From Candidatus Leucobacter sulfamidivorax (lineage in GTDB: Bacteria; Actinomycetota; Actinomycetes; Actinomycetales; Microbacteriaceae), in assembly GCA_016771945.1 (NCBI GenBank), contig QZLF01000001.1, positions 186,001-250,000 on the forward strand: a DNA stretch of 64,000 bases, in the 5' to 3' direction. The translations under genes were made by a program, and so were the position numbers. Below, in pieces: positions 1-8,782 of the stretch (the first letter of the stretch is position 1; each line of letters begins with the position of its first letter). Below the pieces are notes generated by a model, which searched no databases, had not been told where the DNA came from, and saw only the letters and a list, made by a program, of their open reading frames with translations.

Positions 1-779
1 CCCACATACGAGTTCCAGTAGAGGGCCATCCCAATCTCACCGTTTGCGAGAAGGGTATTGGCCTCGTCGCTCGAAGAGTAGAAGGTGCGAATGCTCGGCT
101 TCAATTTATCGAGCGCGCCCGAAGCAGCATCGAAGTCCATATTCGACCAGTCGTCTTCCAATTCTGTGCCGAGAGACTCCTGAGCAAATGCAAGGGCCGT
201 CAATGGCTGGAACGATGAGAAGGTCCTGTGGCCCGGGAACGCCTCCACATCGAAGAACTCTTTCGCGTTCGTCGGGCACTTGTCGACGACGTTCATATTG
301 CAGACGATCATCGAAGCACCGACTCTCTCAGGGACTGCGGCTCCGACGAATGAGCCGCCGGCTGCTTCTATAGCCTCTTTCACGTCCTTCGGCGGATCCA
401 CCACGTACCCGAGCGAATAGAGTGTCGCCACCTCGCCGCCGGTCAGGGCGAAGCCCATATCCCACTGCGGATTGCCGGACTCCTGCTGGGCACTAACCCC
501 GGCCGCGATTCCGCCGGGGGCCACGACCCACGTCGTGTCAGCACCGGTATCCTCAGCGTACGCCGGGAACACGATATCCTTCATTGCGGTTTCCGTCAGC
601 CCGCCATAGCCGACGACGATCAGGGAGTCGGAACCTCCTTCGCCGCCTTCGCTGCCCGACCCGCCCGAGCAGCCGGCCAGCAACGAGAGCGTTACCACGC
701 CCACGGCGGCGAGGGCCGCGCGAGGCATGGAGCGCCCGAAGCTTCCGACTCCGGCATCGTTTTTCCTCTGAAATAGCAT
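1..779 (-). CDS. ABC transporter substrate-binding lipoprotein (PotD-like), C-terminus outside window
   Basis: About 259 residues are visible; the gene runs off the left edge. The N-terminus has a basic segment, a hydrophobic stretch and a lipobox (LLAGC) followed by a Gly/Ser-rich linker, so it should be a membrane-anchored extracellular solute receptor. The body resembles the spermidine/putrescine type-1 periplasmic binding family. Two ATGs are possible. The one at 779 is preferred because AGGAG lies 7 nt upstream, whereas the ATG at 785 leaves only 1 nt. It is the last visible gene of the leftward operon that also encodes two permeases and an ATPase. Ligand unknown. Confidence 0.85.
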   Translation of the reverse strand, partial: MLFQRKNDAGVGSFGRSMPRAALAAVGVVTLSLLAGCSGGSGSEGGEGGSDSLIVVGYGGLTETAMKDIVFPAYAEDTGADTTWVVAPGGIAAGVSAQQESGNPQWDMGFALTGGEVATLYSLGYVVDPPKDVKEAIEAAGGSFVGAAVPERVGASMIVCNMNVVDKCPTNAKEFFDVEAFPGHRTFSSFQPLTALAFAQESLGTELEDDWSNMDFDAASGALDKLKPSIRTFYSSSDEANTLLANGEIGMALYWNSYV

Positions 780-855
780 CTTCATACTCCTTTGTATTGT
801 TTCGATATTTCTTGTGGTGGTGAGCACGAGCAGCTGCGCCCAGTGCGCTTTCGGA

Positions 856-1956
856 TCACGCTCGATTGATGGTCTTGATAGTGGACGTGTCCGTCGATTC
901 CCTGGCGGGCAGCAGCAGTGCGCGGTCGAAGTCGATCCCGACTTCAAGGTCGGAATCCAAGACGAATCTCTTCCTCTCGAACCAGGGCACCTCAGCCGCT
1001 ATGGTCAACCCACTGCTATGCAGGCGAAGCGAAATGTGCGCGACAGCCCCCATCGGGACGATGTCTATCACACGCGCAGGCGCCCACCCGTCGCCGACCA
1101 GGAATGCATGGGGCGGAACAGCCATCAGCATGCCTTCGTCGAGGTCGCCGCCCGCGGAGACCAGACCTGACTTGCCCTCCCAGGAAATGCGATACACATC
1201 GCCCTCGCGCTGGGCACCTGACACGTTCAGCACCTGGAATCCGCAGAAGAACCTCGCCACGAACGCATCCTGAGGGGACTCGTAGAGCTCGCTCGGGCTC
1301 CCGACGTGGCAGAGCAGCCCTTCTCGCATGATGCCGACGCCGTCGGAAAGCGCGAAGGCCTCGTCACGGTCGTGGGTGACATAGATCACGGTCGGAGACA
1401 CTTCCTGATGAATGCGGCGAATCTCCGAGCGCATCTGGACACGAATCTCCCGATCCAATGCGGCAAGCGGCTCGTCCATCAGAAGCAGGCCGGGCTCGAA
1501 TGCAAGGGCTCGCGCCAACGCCACACGCTGCTGCTGTCCACCCGAGAGTTCGGTCGGCATGCGGTTGCCCAAGCCTGCGAGCCCCACGAGGTCCAGCATC
1601 TCCTCAACCCTTGAGGAGATGCGGGCCCGTTTCCATTTCCGCCGTTTCAAGCCGTACGCGATGTTTCCGGCCACCGACATGTGCGGGAACAGGGCGTAGT
1701 TCTGAAACACCACACCGATATTGCGGTCTGCTGGGGCGATCCTGCTGACGTCTTGACCGTCGATGAGCACTTGCCCCTCATCGCTGTTGTAGAGGCCGGA
1801 GACCAGGTTCAGGATCGTGCTCTTCCCAGAACCGCTCGGGCCGAGGAGGGAGAAAAACGACCCCGGATTCACCACCAGGTTGAGGTCTTCGAGAACGCGC
1901 GTAGAGCCGAATGCCTTGCCCACCCCTCTGAACTCAACGTTCGCTGCTTCTGTCAA
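856..1956 (-). CDS. ABC transporter ATP-binding protein, PotA/spermidine-putrescine type
   Basis: A 366-residue ATPase energising the adjacent permeases. Visible motifs: Walker A GPSGSGKST (about 39-47), Q-loop Q85, signature LSGGQ (137-141), Walker B LLLMDEP (157-163) and switch histidine in THD (about 195). The roughly 130 C-terminal residues fit the TOBE-like regulatory domain of the PotA/CysA group. Its start overlaps the stop of the upstream permease by 4 nt (ATGA), so it is probably translationally coupled. Family function is well established; the substrate (polyamine or another small organic molecule) cannot be read from sequence. Confidence 0.95.
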   Translation of the reverse strand: MTEAANVEFRGVGKAFGSTRVLEDLNLVVNPGSFFSLLGPSGSGKSTILNLVSGLYNSDEGQVLIDGQDVSRIAPADRNIGVVFQNYALFPHMSVAGNIAYGLKRRKWKRARISSRVEEMLDLVGLAGLGNRMPTELSGGQQQRVALARALAFEPGLLLMDEPLAALDREIRVQMRSEIRRIHQEVSPTVIYVTHDRDEAFALSDGVGIMREGLLCHVGSPSELYESPQDAFVARFFCGFQVLNVSGAQREGDVYRISWEGKSGLVSAGGDLDEGMLMAVPPHAFLVGDGWAPARVIDIVPMGAVAHISLRLHSSGLTIAAEVPWFERKRFVLDSDLEVGIDFDRALLLPARESTDTSTIKTINRA

Positions 1957-2795
1957 CGTGGAGACTCCTTCTTGCTTGTACTGCCCCGTGAGATCCGACG
2001 TTTGCGCAGGCTCTGCAGCCCCATGGCGGCACTCGCCACCACTAGGACGGCAAGCATCAATAGGACGGATACCGGAGCGATCAATTGATCGAGGTTGAAT
2101 CGGAGAGAATCGAAGATCATCCGGCTGACGGTCTTATCGCCCGGGCCGCCCAGGAATGTGATGTACATCGCATCATCCACGACCGTGACGAATGCATAGA
2201 TAAGTGCGACTACGATCGCTGGGATGCTCAGTCTCAGGCTGATGTCTACCGCTGATCGGAGGCGGCCTGCGCCGAGCGTCTGCGCGACGAACTCGAGACG
2301 GCCATCGACTCGTCGTACCGCAGCGCGCACGATGAGGTAGGAGACCGGGATCGCGGCAACGGCTTCGACCGCTACGAGCCCCCAGTACTGTCCGATCAGC
2401 CTCCAGTTCAAGAAGGTGATGTAGAGGCTCACCGCGAACGCTGTACCGGGTATGAGTAGGGGCGCCAACGTGGAGAGTTCGAGCGCTCCCTTGCCCGGAA
2501 CTCGCCACCGCTCGAGGATCAGCACGGCCGGGGCGACGACCAGTATCGCGAGGGCTGCTGCGGGCACAGCGAGTCTGAGGGTGACCAACGCCGCTTCGCC
2601 CCACGGAGCCGAACTGAAGAGCTGGCGGTACAGGTCGAACGAGAACTCTGTCGGCGGGAAGGAGCGGAACACGTCGCTGAAGAACGACAGCCCGAATACC
2701 AGCACCACCGGCAAGAGGCAGAACAGCACCGCCAAGGCAGTGATAACGCCAGCGACGATACGCCATAGCACGGTCCCCGTTGATGTCTTTCTCAT
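1953..2795 (-). CDS. ABC transporter permease, PotC-like
   Basis: A 280-residue integral membrane protein with about six hydrophobic segments. It contains a binding-protein-dependent transport EAA-like region around 'AQTLGAGRLRSAVDISL', the loop that docks on the ATPase. It overlaps the neighbouring permease upstream and the ATPase downstream by 4 nt each. It corresponds to the second (PotC-like) permease in the usual PotB-PotC-PotA order of this family. The C-terminus is basic and cytoplasmic. Confidence 0.92.
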   Translation of the reverse strand: MRKTSTGTVLWRIVAGVITALAVLFCLLPVVLVFGLSFFSDVFRSFPPTEFSFDLYRQLFSSAPWGEAALVTLRLAVPAAALAILVVAPAVLILERWRVPGKGALELSTLAPLLIPGTAFAVSLYITFLNWRLIGQYWGLVAVEAVAAIPVSYLIVRAAVRRVDGRLEFVAQTLGAGRLRSAVDISLRLSIPAIVVALIYAFVTVVDDAMYITFLGGPGDKTVSRMIFDSLRFNLDQLIAPVSVLLMLAVLVVASAAMGLQSLRKRRISRGSTSKKESPR

Positions 2796-3694
2796 CCGAG
2801 CGCCTCCTCGAACCGCTTACGGCCGACCGCGAGTACTGCCGCGAAGATCAGGCCAACGGCGACCAGCAAGATGATGACCGACGTCGCAGCAGCAGAGGCG
2901 GTGTCAAACCTTAGGAAAATGTCATCCTGCACTAGTCGGGAGATGAAGGTGGATCTGGAGCCTCCGAGGATGATCGGGGTGACATAGAAGCCTGCCGTCA
3001 GCACGTACATCAGAATGGCGACGACCAGGATCGTCCCTTTCGCCATCGGGAAGACGACCGTGCCCAGTACCGTCCAGGGACGAGCGCCCAGACTCTTGGC
3101 AGCAGCGATGAGATTCTCTGGGATGGACGTCAGGGCGAGGTAAGTCGGCATGACTGCCAAGGGGAACAGCGTGTAGACCATGCCGATCACGACGGCGAAG
3201 GGTGTATAAAGCATGTCCACTTGCGGCAATCCCAGCATGCCCAGCAGACCGTTGATGGGCCCCTGTCGTCCAAGGATCATCGTCCAGGCGTAGTTCTTCA
3301 CCACGACGCTCATCCACATGGGGACGATGATCGCAGCCCATAGCAGGATCTTCAGCCACTTTCGCTTCGTGATCCGCAGCGTCCACGCAATCAACAGACC
3401 GAGCAGCAGCGTCAATACCGCGCTCACCGCGCTCTGCCAAAGTGTCGTGCCCAATACCCTCGCACGCGTAGGATCAGTGAAGACGCTGACGTAGCTGTTC
3501 CCCCCGGTCTTGAGCGACTCCACGACGAGCACAGCTATCGGCCAGACCACGAACGCCAGCAGCACCACGATCAGTGGCGTGAGTAATAGATACGGCAACC
3601 TGGAGTGCCCCCGCGTGTACCTGAGCGAACCGGGGTGGGGCAGCACGGTGCCATGCTGCCCCACTCCTGGGCTTATCCGAGAACGTCTCGCCAT
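2792..3694 (-). CDS. ABC transporter permease, PotB-like
   Basis: A 300-residue permease with a basic N-terminus, a first hydrophobic helix near residues 35-55 and about six membrane segments. An EAA-like motif ('AAKSLGARPWTVLGTVVFP') is visible. It pairs with the downstream permease. The first codons overlap the 3' end of the epimerase gene by 22 nt. The real start could lie a little further in, because the first 30 residues are not typical of the family. Confidence 0.9.
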   Translation of the reverse strand: MARRSRISPGVGQHGTVLPHPGSLRYTRGHSRLPYLLLTPLIVVLLAFVVWPIAVLVVESLKTGGNSYVSVFTDPTRARVLGTTLWQSAVSAVLTLLLGLLIAWTLRITKRKWLKILLWAAIIVPMWMSVVVKNYAWTMILGRQGPINGLLGMLGLPQVDMLYTPFAVVIGMVYTLFPLAVMPTYLALTSIPENLIAAAKSLGARPWTVLGTVVFPMAKGTILVVAILMYVLTAGFYVTPIILGGSRSTFISRLVQDDIFLRFDTASAAATSVIILLVAVGLIFAAVLAVGRKRFEEALG

Positions 3695-4593
3695 GAGTAC
3701 TGGGGTTCGTAACCGAGGATCTTCCGGGCGCGTGCGATGGAGTATGCACTCCCGTACTCAGGCAGGTCTTCAGGGACCACCACCTTCGGAGCGTACTTCG
3801 CCATCAGCTCGCGAGTCGGAATGTCCATCATCGTGTCTGCAGCGTGGATGTGCATGATCTCGCCACCAATGTTGCCTGTGGAATCGACCGCTTTCTTGAA
3901 TGCCTGATACACGTCCCGGCCATCGACGTAATTCCACAGATTCGCGATACGCTCTTCCGGGTTCGCCTGCACCCTTGGGAAATCTGCCTCGTACAGGAAC
4001 TCATAGTTCTCTACCTCGTATGCGAAGCCCATGCGGAGGCCGACGATCTCCGTATCACCCCAGAAGCGGGTATGGGGCAGCAGCGACTCCGCCGCGAGCT
4101 TCGACAGCCCGTATATGTCGCCGGCCTGATACTGGTGATTCTCAACGATGGGGAACACCGCGGGCGGGTACTCCGCCAGCGACTCGATCGAGAACGGCTG
4201 ACCGCCGGAGTGCGAGGACGAGGCCCAGACCACCCGTTTCACACCCTGCAATTTGGCTGCCCAGAAGACGTTGAACGCCGACATCAGGTTGTCGGAGAAC
4301 ACCTGCCCCCGGCTGACGAACGGGCGGCTGTGGGCGGCCAGGTGGATTACGGTCTCATACCCGGCGACCGCGTCCACCGTCTGCCCCAGGTCGCGAAGAT
4401 CGACCAGATAGCTCTCGACCGGGGGGTCGACCCATCTGTCTTTCGAGATCGCACGAACGTCATAGCCATCTGCGACGAAGCGTTCCACCAGCTTGTTCCC
4501 GACGGTCCCTGGAGCACCGGTCACCAGGATCGAACCCTTCGTGGGCGGGGTCTGTGCGTGAGGGTCGACACCCTTCTGCAAGATTGTTGACAT
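3673..4593 (-). CDS. NAD(P)-dependent epimerase/dehydratase (extended SDR)
   Basis: A 306-residue Rossmann-fold enzyme. The nucleotide-binding GAPGTVG motif lies near residues 26-32 and the catalytic YGLSK (YxxxK) near 160. The overall layout resembles sugar epimerases and uronate-type dehydrogenases of the extended SDR family. It sits between a cupin gene and a transporter operon, all on the same strand, which suggests that it acts on the imported compound or a derivative. Exact substrate unknown. Confidence 0.85.
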   Translation of the reverse strand: MSTILQKGVDPHAQTPPTKGSILVTGAPGTVGNKLVERFVADGYDVRAISKDRWVDPPVESYLVDLRDLGQTVDAVAGYETVIHLAAHSRPFVSRGQVFSDNLMSAFNVFWAAKLQGVKRVVWASSSHSGGQPFSIESLAEYPPAVFPIVENHQYQAGDIYGLSKLAAESLLPHTRFWGDTEIVGLRMGFAYEVENYEFLYEADFPRVQANPEERIANLWNYVDGRDVYQAFKKAVDSTGNIGGEIMHIHAADTMMDIPTRELMAKYAPKVVVPEDLPEYGSAYSIARARKILGYEPQYSWRDVLG

Positions 4594-4649
4594 CTTTTCT
4601 CCTTCGGTGAATATCGATCTGTGATTTCTGTGGCGGGCCTGCCTGGTGG

Positions 4650-5378
4650 TCAGCGGGCCATATACGCAGCGGAGGGGCTCCCTGCCGGGGTGAAGATTCC
4701 GAGCTCGATGAGGTCCTCAGACTTCGATGTGTTCTCGTTGATGTGCAGGTCTCGGGGCAAGATACGGAAAGCTGTCCCGATCTTCGCGGGTACGGACAGG
4801 GTCGGCTGGTGGAAGGTGATCTCGCCCTCGCTCAGGATCACGATCTCGTCGTACTGGTGGAAGTGCTGAGGCGCTGCCCCAGGGGGAACGATCCCTACGA
4901 AGAAGGTCGCGTAGTAGGAGCCGTTCTGCGGGCCGAAGAGAATCTGGAACGAACGGTTACTCGTCGCGACATCGAGGTCCGAGAAATCGGTGTGGTTGAA
5001 TGCCTGATATTCACCGAGGGGGGCGTGCTCGTCGGCGGACCGGCCGATGATGAACTTGAACAGCTGAGCACCCTTATCGCCCGCGACAAGTTGCGCGCTC
5101 GACTCCTCGATGAGGTGCATCGCGCCACCGCGGAGCAGCGCCTCGGTATTCCCATTGACGGTTGCATCCACCGACCCGGATTGCACGAAGATGATCTCGT
5201 CCGCTGCGGATCCCGAAGTCTCGAAGACCGACCCCGGATCAAGGAAGACGGCGTCAAGAGATAGCGGCGATTCGTCGATCTCAGGCAGTTGATGCTGGAC
5301 GAACACTCCCGGGGCAACTGCCTCGGCAGCATCGCGATCCAAATGCACTACGGGGCGAGGGGTGGTCACATTGGCCAT
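4650..5378 (-). CDS. Bicupin-like protein
   Basis: A 242-residue protein with two beta-rich cupin-like halves. The second half carries the clearer metal-site signature (PQHFHQYDEI, then a downstream HIN). The start at 5378 is chosen over the longer 5393 option because a GGA core sits 7 nt upstream of that ATG. Cupins of this kind are often dioxygenases, isomerases or sugar-binding proteins. As first gene of the leftward transporter operon it is likely a catabolic enzyme or sensor for the same substrate. Specific activity is not recognisable. Confidence 0.75.
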   Translation of the reverse strand: MANVTTPRPVVHLDRDAAEAVAPGVFVQHQLPEIDESPLSLDAVFLDPGSVFETSGSAADEIIFVQSGSVDATVNGNTEALLRGGAMHLIEESSAQLVAGDKGAQLFKFIIGRSADEHAPLGEYQAFNHTDFSDLDVATSNRSFQILFGPQNGSYYATFFVGIVPPGAAPQHFHQYDEIVILSEGEITFHQPTLSVPAKIGTAFRILPRDLHINENTSKSEDLIELGIFTPAGSPSAAYMAR

Positions 5379-5423
5379 TGCAATTTCCTTCATCTTCGTT
5401 GATCGGCAGCTTGCGACGCTAGC

Positions 5424-5504
5424 TTGTCAAGAACTTGCCACGCTGTCAAGTGTCGAAATCAGGATCATCGATCGATGCTTGACTGCTAGGCAAAAGTTTG
5501 ACAA
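5424..5504. promoter_or_regulatory. Two copies of TTGT-N7-TTGCC motif in divergent promoter region
   Basis: The 203-nt gap between the cupin gene and the OsmC gene contains TTGT-N7-TTGCC at 5424-5439 and an inverted copy at 5486-5504, read as CTAGGCAA-N7-ACAA. The second copy overlaps a 13-nt palindrome AGTTTGACAAACT (5495-5507). A third copy lies upstream of the HTH-OsmC regulator. The arrangement fits operators of that regulator; binding itself is inference. Confidence 0.5.
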
Positions 5505-5581
5505 ACTGAGCTCGCCAGGCATGGCGTGCTCACGTCTGTGCGAGGGCGAAATCATTACTCCCATCCAGAAAGAAGGACCTC

Positions 5582-6025
5582 ATGGCACTTCAGATCGTCC
5601 GTCGCGCAACCGCAAAATGGAGCGGGAGCGACTCAGCCGGCACAGGCTCGATCAGCCTTGGAAGTGGCGCATTCACAGGCCCGTACTCTTTGAAGTCGAG
5701 GATCGACGACGTCCCCCAGTCGAATCCCGAAGAGCTCATCGGTGCAGCCCTCGCGGGCTGCTTTGCAATGGCCCTCTCCAGTGAGCTCGCAGGCGCCGGC
5801 CACGAACCGACCTCGCTCGAGGTGAATGCCAAAGTGAAGATGGTGGAAGAGCCCGGTCGTTTCTCAATCACGCTGATCCAGCTCGAGGTCAACGGCGTGG
5901 TTCCGGGACTCGACGAAGAGGAGTTCTTTGGGTTTGCGGATGCGACCAAGTCGGCCTGCCCGGTGTCTCGCGCTCTTGCGGGGACATCAATCGAACTGCA
6001 GCGCGGATCATACTCAAACGGTTGA
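5582..6025 (+). CDS. OsmC-like peroxide/thiol-active protein
   Basis: A 147-residue OsmC-family protein with both family cysteines: C60 in LAGCFAM and C126 in SACPVSRAL. OsmC/Ohr proteins reduce organic hydroperoxides or related electrophiles through this Cys pair. AAGAAGGA lies just upstream of the ATG. It is divergent from the cupin-transporter operon and is followed by a regulator whose C-terminal domain is a paralogue, so the two probably respond to the same chemical. Confidence 0.9.
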   Translation: MALQIVRRATAKWSGSDSAGTGSISLGSGAFTGPYSLKSRIDDVPQSNPEELIGAALAGCFAMALSSELAGAGHEPTSLEVNAKVKMVEEPGRFSITLIQLEVNGVVPGLDEEEFFGFADATKSACPVSRALAGTSIELQRGSYSNG

Positions 6026-6079
6026 CCTCTCTTCATCGGGGTCTCGCGATATTCCGACTTCTTCGACGCGGTGGGAAAC

Positions 6080-6098
6080 TTGTACTACGCTTGCCTAG
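6080..6098. promoter_or_regulatory. Third TTGT-N7-TTGCCTAG site upstream of the HTH-OsmC regulator
   Basis: TTGT (6080-6083), seven bases, then TTGCCTAG (6091-6098) matches the inverted copy at 5486-5504 over all 12 defined positions. It lies 63 nt before the regulator start, in the 136-nt gap after the OsmC gene, which would allow autoregulation. Confidence 0.5.
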
Positions 6099-6161
6099 TC
6101 CACGGGAAACCGCCCAAGAAAGCTGCCCTATCAATGTCGACGGAGCGCCGCGGAGGAACGC

Positions 6162-6983
6162 ATGGGAAGTGAGCGAGTGTCAAGCGACTCGATCGAACGC
6201 ACGCTACTCGCACTCAGCCGCCAGCTCAAAGCACTGCGCAGCGAGCGAGGATTCCGGCTCGCTGACCTTGCGCACCTCACCGGGTTCTCGGAAGCCTACC
6301 TCTACCGGATCGAAGAGGGCGAGCGATCTCCGTCTCTGCCTGCCCTCATTCGAGTGGCCGAAGTATACGGGATCCCCGTCACGAAGCTTTTCGAGCACGA
6401 TCAGAAGGAGCAGCGCTCAGCACACCACTCCGGCAGCGCGATCTGGCGCGGCACTGAACGTGACGGCTCGGGAACCATGTTCAGCTCTTCAGTCACGCCT
6501 TCGACTTACAACGTCGCCAGCCGGCTCGGCTACGGGAGCGAGAGTGCCACCAGCCCGGAAGAGCACATCGGAATGGCTATCGCCGGGTGCTTCTCGATGT
6601 CGCTTGCGCAGAAGCTCGAGGTAGCGGGTTTCAAGCCCGAAAGCATCGAGACCACGGCCGATGTCATACTGCGCTTCATCGACGATCGACTCGAGATCAA
6701 CCGCATTCTCATGCACGCCGATGTGGTGGTCGCAGAAATCGATGACACGCGCCTGAACGAGATCGCGCAAGACACTCGAAGAACCTGCGTCGTCGCACGG
6801 GCCATGGCGGCCGTTCCGGTCAGGCTCGAACTCTCGCGCAACCGAGTGCAGCAGCAGCATGAGCCGTCAATAGGCCAGCAGTCGAACCCGGGCGATGATC
6901 AACGTTCTCCGTTGTCCTCATCGGCACACTCTATACCTCGGGACAGCCAGGCTGGATCAGCCATCAGCAGCTCGAGGAAGTAG
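6162..6983 (+). CDS. XRE-type HTH regulator fused to an OsmC domain
   Basis: A 273-residue protein. Residues about 16-75 form an XRE/Cro helix-turn-helix (LADLAHLTGFSEAYLYRIEE). Residues about 92-225 form an OsmC domain aligned with the neighbouring OsmC protein and retaining both cysteines, C143 (IAGCFSM) and C209 (RRTCVVARAM). The last ~45 residues are polar and look disordered. Most likely a DNA-binding sensor that reads a hydroperoxide or electrophile through the Cys pair. The domain fusion is seen; the sensing role is inference. It ends one base before the convergent permease gene. Confidence 0.85.
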   Translation: MGSERVSSDSIERTLLALSRQLKALRSERGFRLADLAHLTGFSEAYLYRIEEGERSPSLPALIRVAEVYGIPVTKLFEHDQKEQRSAHHSGSAIWRGTERDGSGTMFSSSVTPSTYNVASRLGYGSESATSPEEHIGMAIAGCFSMSLAQKLEVAGFKPESIETTADVILRFIDDRLEINRILMHADVVVAEIDDTRLNEIAQDTRRTCVVARAMAAVPVRLELSRNRVQQQHEPSIGQQSNPGDDQRSPLSSSAHSIPRDSQAGSAISSSRK

Positions 6984-6984
6984 C

Positions 6985-8583
6985 CTACCCGTCGAGCCCG
7001 TCATCGAAGACCGGCATCGCCGAGGTGTCGGTGCTCGCGTCGGCGCGCGGCAGCACCTTGCCCCGGAAGAAGTCGGGCGACTTCCTGGCCTGGATGAACA
7101 TGAGCACCACGCCGAGGCCGAGCACGACGATGCCGATGATGCCGACGAGCCCGATGCCGCCGATGTTGCTGCCCGATCCGAACTCGGGGTTCATGCTGTC
7201 GACCGTGGTCTGCACGAAGACCACGAGCAGCACGACGCCGCCGATGAGCGGCAGCACGATCTTCGAGATGATCGCTCCGATGCCCTCCTTGACCGCGCTC
7301 TTGCGGAAGTACCAGGGGCTCGCAAGCGCGGTGATGCCGTAGTAGAAGCACACCATCATGCCGAGGGCGGTGATCGTGTCCCACAGCACGTCCTCGCTGA
7401 GGAAGCGCATGACCGCGTAGAACACCGAGGCCACGATCGAGGACAGCAGCAGCGCCACGTGCGGCGACTTGTACTTCGGGTGCACCTTCTTGAGGGCCGC
7501 GGGCAGCGCCTCGTAGTGGGACATCGCGAGCAGGGTGCGCGCCGGCGAGATCGCCGTCGAGTTGATCGATGCCATCGCGCTCACGAGGATCGCGAGCGAG
7601 AGGAGGATCGCGAAGGGCCCCATGACGGGGTGCGCGAGGGCCGCGAAGACGTTCTCGGCGATCGCCGGGTTCATGAGCCCGGTGCCGGTCTCGCCGAGAC
7701 CCGCGTAGGCGACGGTGGCGGCCGCGGTGCCGACGTAGAGCACCACGAGGATCACGACGAGGATCATCGCCGCCTTGCTCTCGGTCGACAGCCGGCCCTT
7801 CGAGGGCTTCGTCTCCTCGCCCATGGTCAGCACCGTGTCCCAGCCCCAGTACACGAAGATCGAGACCGCGACGCCGGCGGCGAGCGCGCTGAAGCTCGGC
7901 ACCTCGAAGGGGTTGAACCAGGAGAGCTCGGGCATCTGCCCGGCCTCGTTCAGCGGGTTCGCGGCACCCACGAACATCGCGATCACGAACCACACCATGA
8001 CCGCCATCTGGAAGAAGACGGTGACGTACTGGAACACCTTCGTCGAGGTCATGCCGCGGTAGGAGATGAAGGTCGCGAGCGCCATGAAGCCGAGGCAGAC
8101 CAGGATGTTGACGAACCTGTTCTCGGCGATGTCGGCGATGCCCGGGTCGCCGAAGACGATGCTGAGCGATTGGAAGAGGAACTCGACCGCGATTCCCGCG
8201 AGGTTCGAGAGCACGAGCACCGTGGCGGCGATGAGCCCCCAGCCGGCCATCCACCCGATCCAGGGGCCGAAGGCCCGGGTCGCCCAGGTAAAGGAGGTGC
8301 CGGAGTCGGGCATCGCCGAGTTCAGCGCGCGGTAGCCGAGCGCCACGAGAAGCATGGGGATGAAGCCGACGAGGAAGATGGCGGGGGTCTGGTACCCGAC
8401 CTCGCTCGCGGCCGGCCCCACGGACGCGGTCAGCGTGTAGGCGGGCGCGCAGACCGAGATGCCGATGACGAGGGCGCCGAGCACGCCGACCGTGCCCTGC
8501 GGCAGGCCCTTGCGGCTGAGGCCGGTCGCGGTGTCGAGGGTGCGCGTCGCGGGCTCGGGGCCCTTCTGGTCATATCTGGACAC
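6985..8583 (-). CDS. APC-family amino acid/amine permease
   Basis: A 532-residue polytopic membrane protein with about 12-14 hydrophobic helices. The first helix carries a GALVIGISVCAPAYT-like segment typical of the amino acid-polyamine-organocation superfamily. It is divergent from the copper amine oxidase gene, across a 199-nt gap, so it probably imports the amine oxidised by that enzyme (for example tyramine, phenethylamine or putrescine). The substrate is inferred from context only. Confidence 0.9.
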   Translation of the reverse strand: MSRYDQKGPEPATRTLDTATGLSRKGLPQGTVGVLGALVIGISVCAPAYTLTASVGPAASEVGYQTPAIFLVGFIPMLLVALGYRALNSAMPDSGTSFTWATRAFGPWIGWMAGWGLIAATVLVLSNLAGIAVEFLFQSLSIVFGDPGIADIAENRFVNILVCLGFMALATFISYRGMTSTKVFQYVTVFFQMAVMVWFVIAMFVGAANPLNEAGQMPELSWFNPFEVPSFSALAAGVAVSIFVYWGWDTVLTMGEETKPSKGRLSTESKAAMILVVILVVLYVGTAAATVAYAGLGETGTGLMNPAIAENVFAALAHPVMGPFAILLSLAILVSAMASINSTAISPARTLLAMSHYEALPAALKKVHPKYKSPHVALLLSSIVASVFYAVMRFLSEDVLWDTITALGMMVCFYYGITALASPWYFRKSAVKEGIGAIISKIVLPLIGGVVLLVVFVQTTVDSMNPEFGSGSNIGGIGLVGIIGIVVLGLGVVLMFIQARKSPDFFRGKVLPRADASTDTSAMPVFDDGLDG

Positions 8584-8782
8584 GGGCAGTCACCGACCTC
8601 TCTCGGACGCTTCGACGCGTCTCGCCCAAGTATCGGGCATCCCGGCCGGGTTTGCCCAACTCCGCACGGGAGTGGCGGATCCGCCGCGCCGCGCGATCCG
8701 GAATCTCCTGGAGCGCGGTAGGCGCCGGTCGTCCCGTCCCATAGGATCTGATCACCCGGCTCTGTGTTCCAAGGAGGGCGCC

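Noticed and set aside
6895-8721. 608-codon plus-strand ORF rich in His/Glu/Arg over the permease gene
   Set aside because: It is an antisense shadow of the APC permease, with no family pattern and strongly biased composition.
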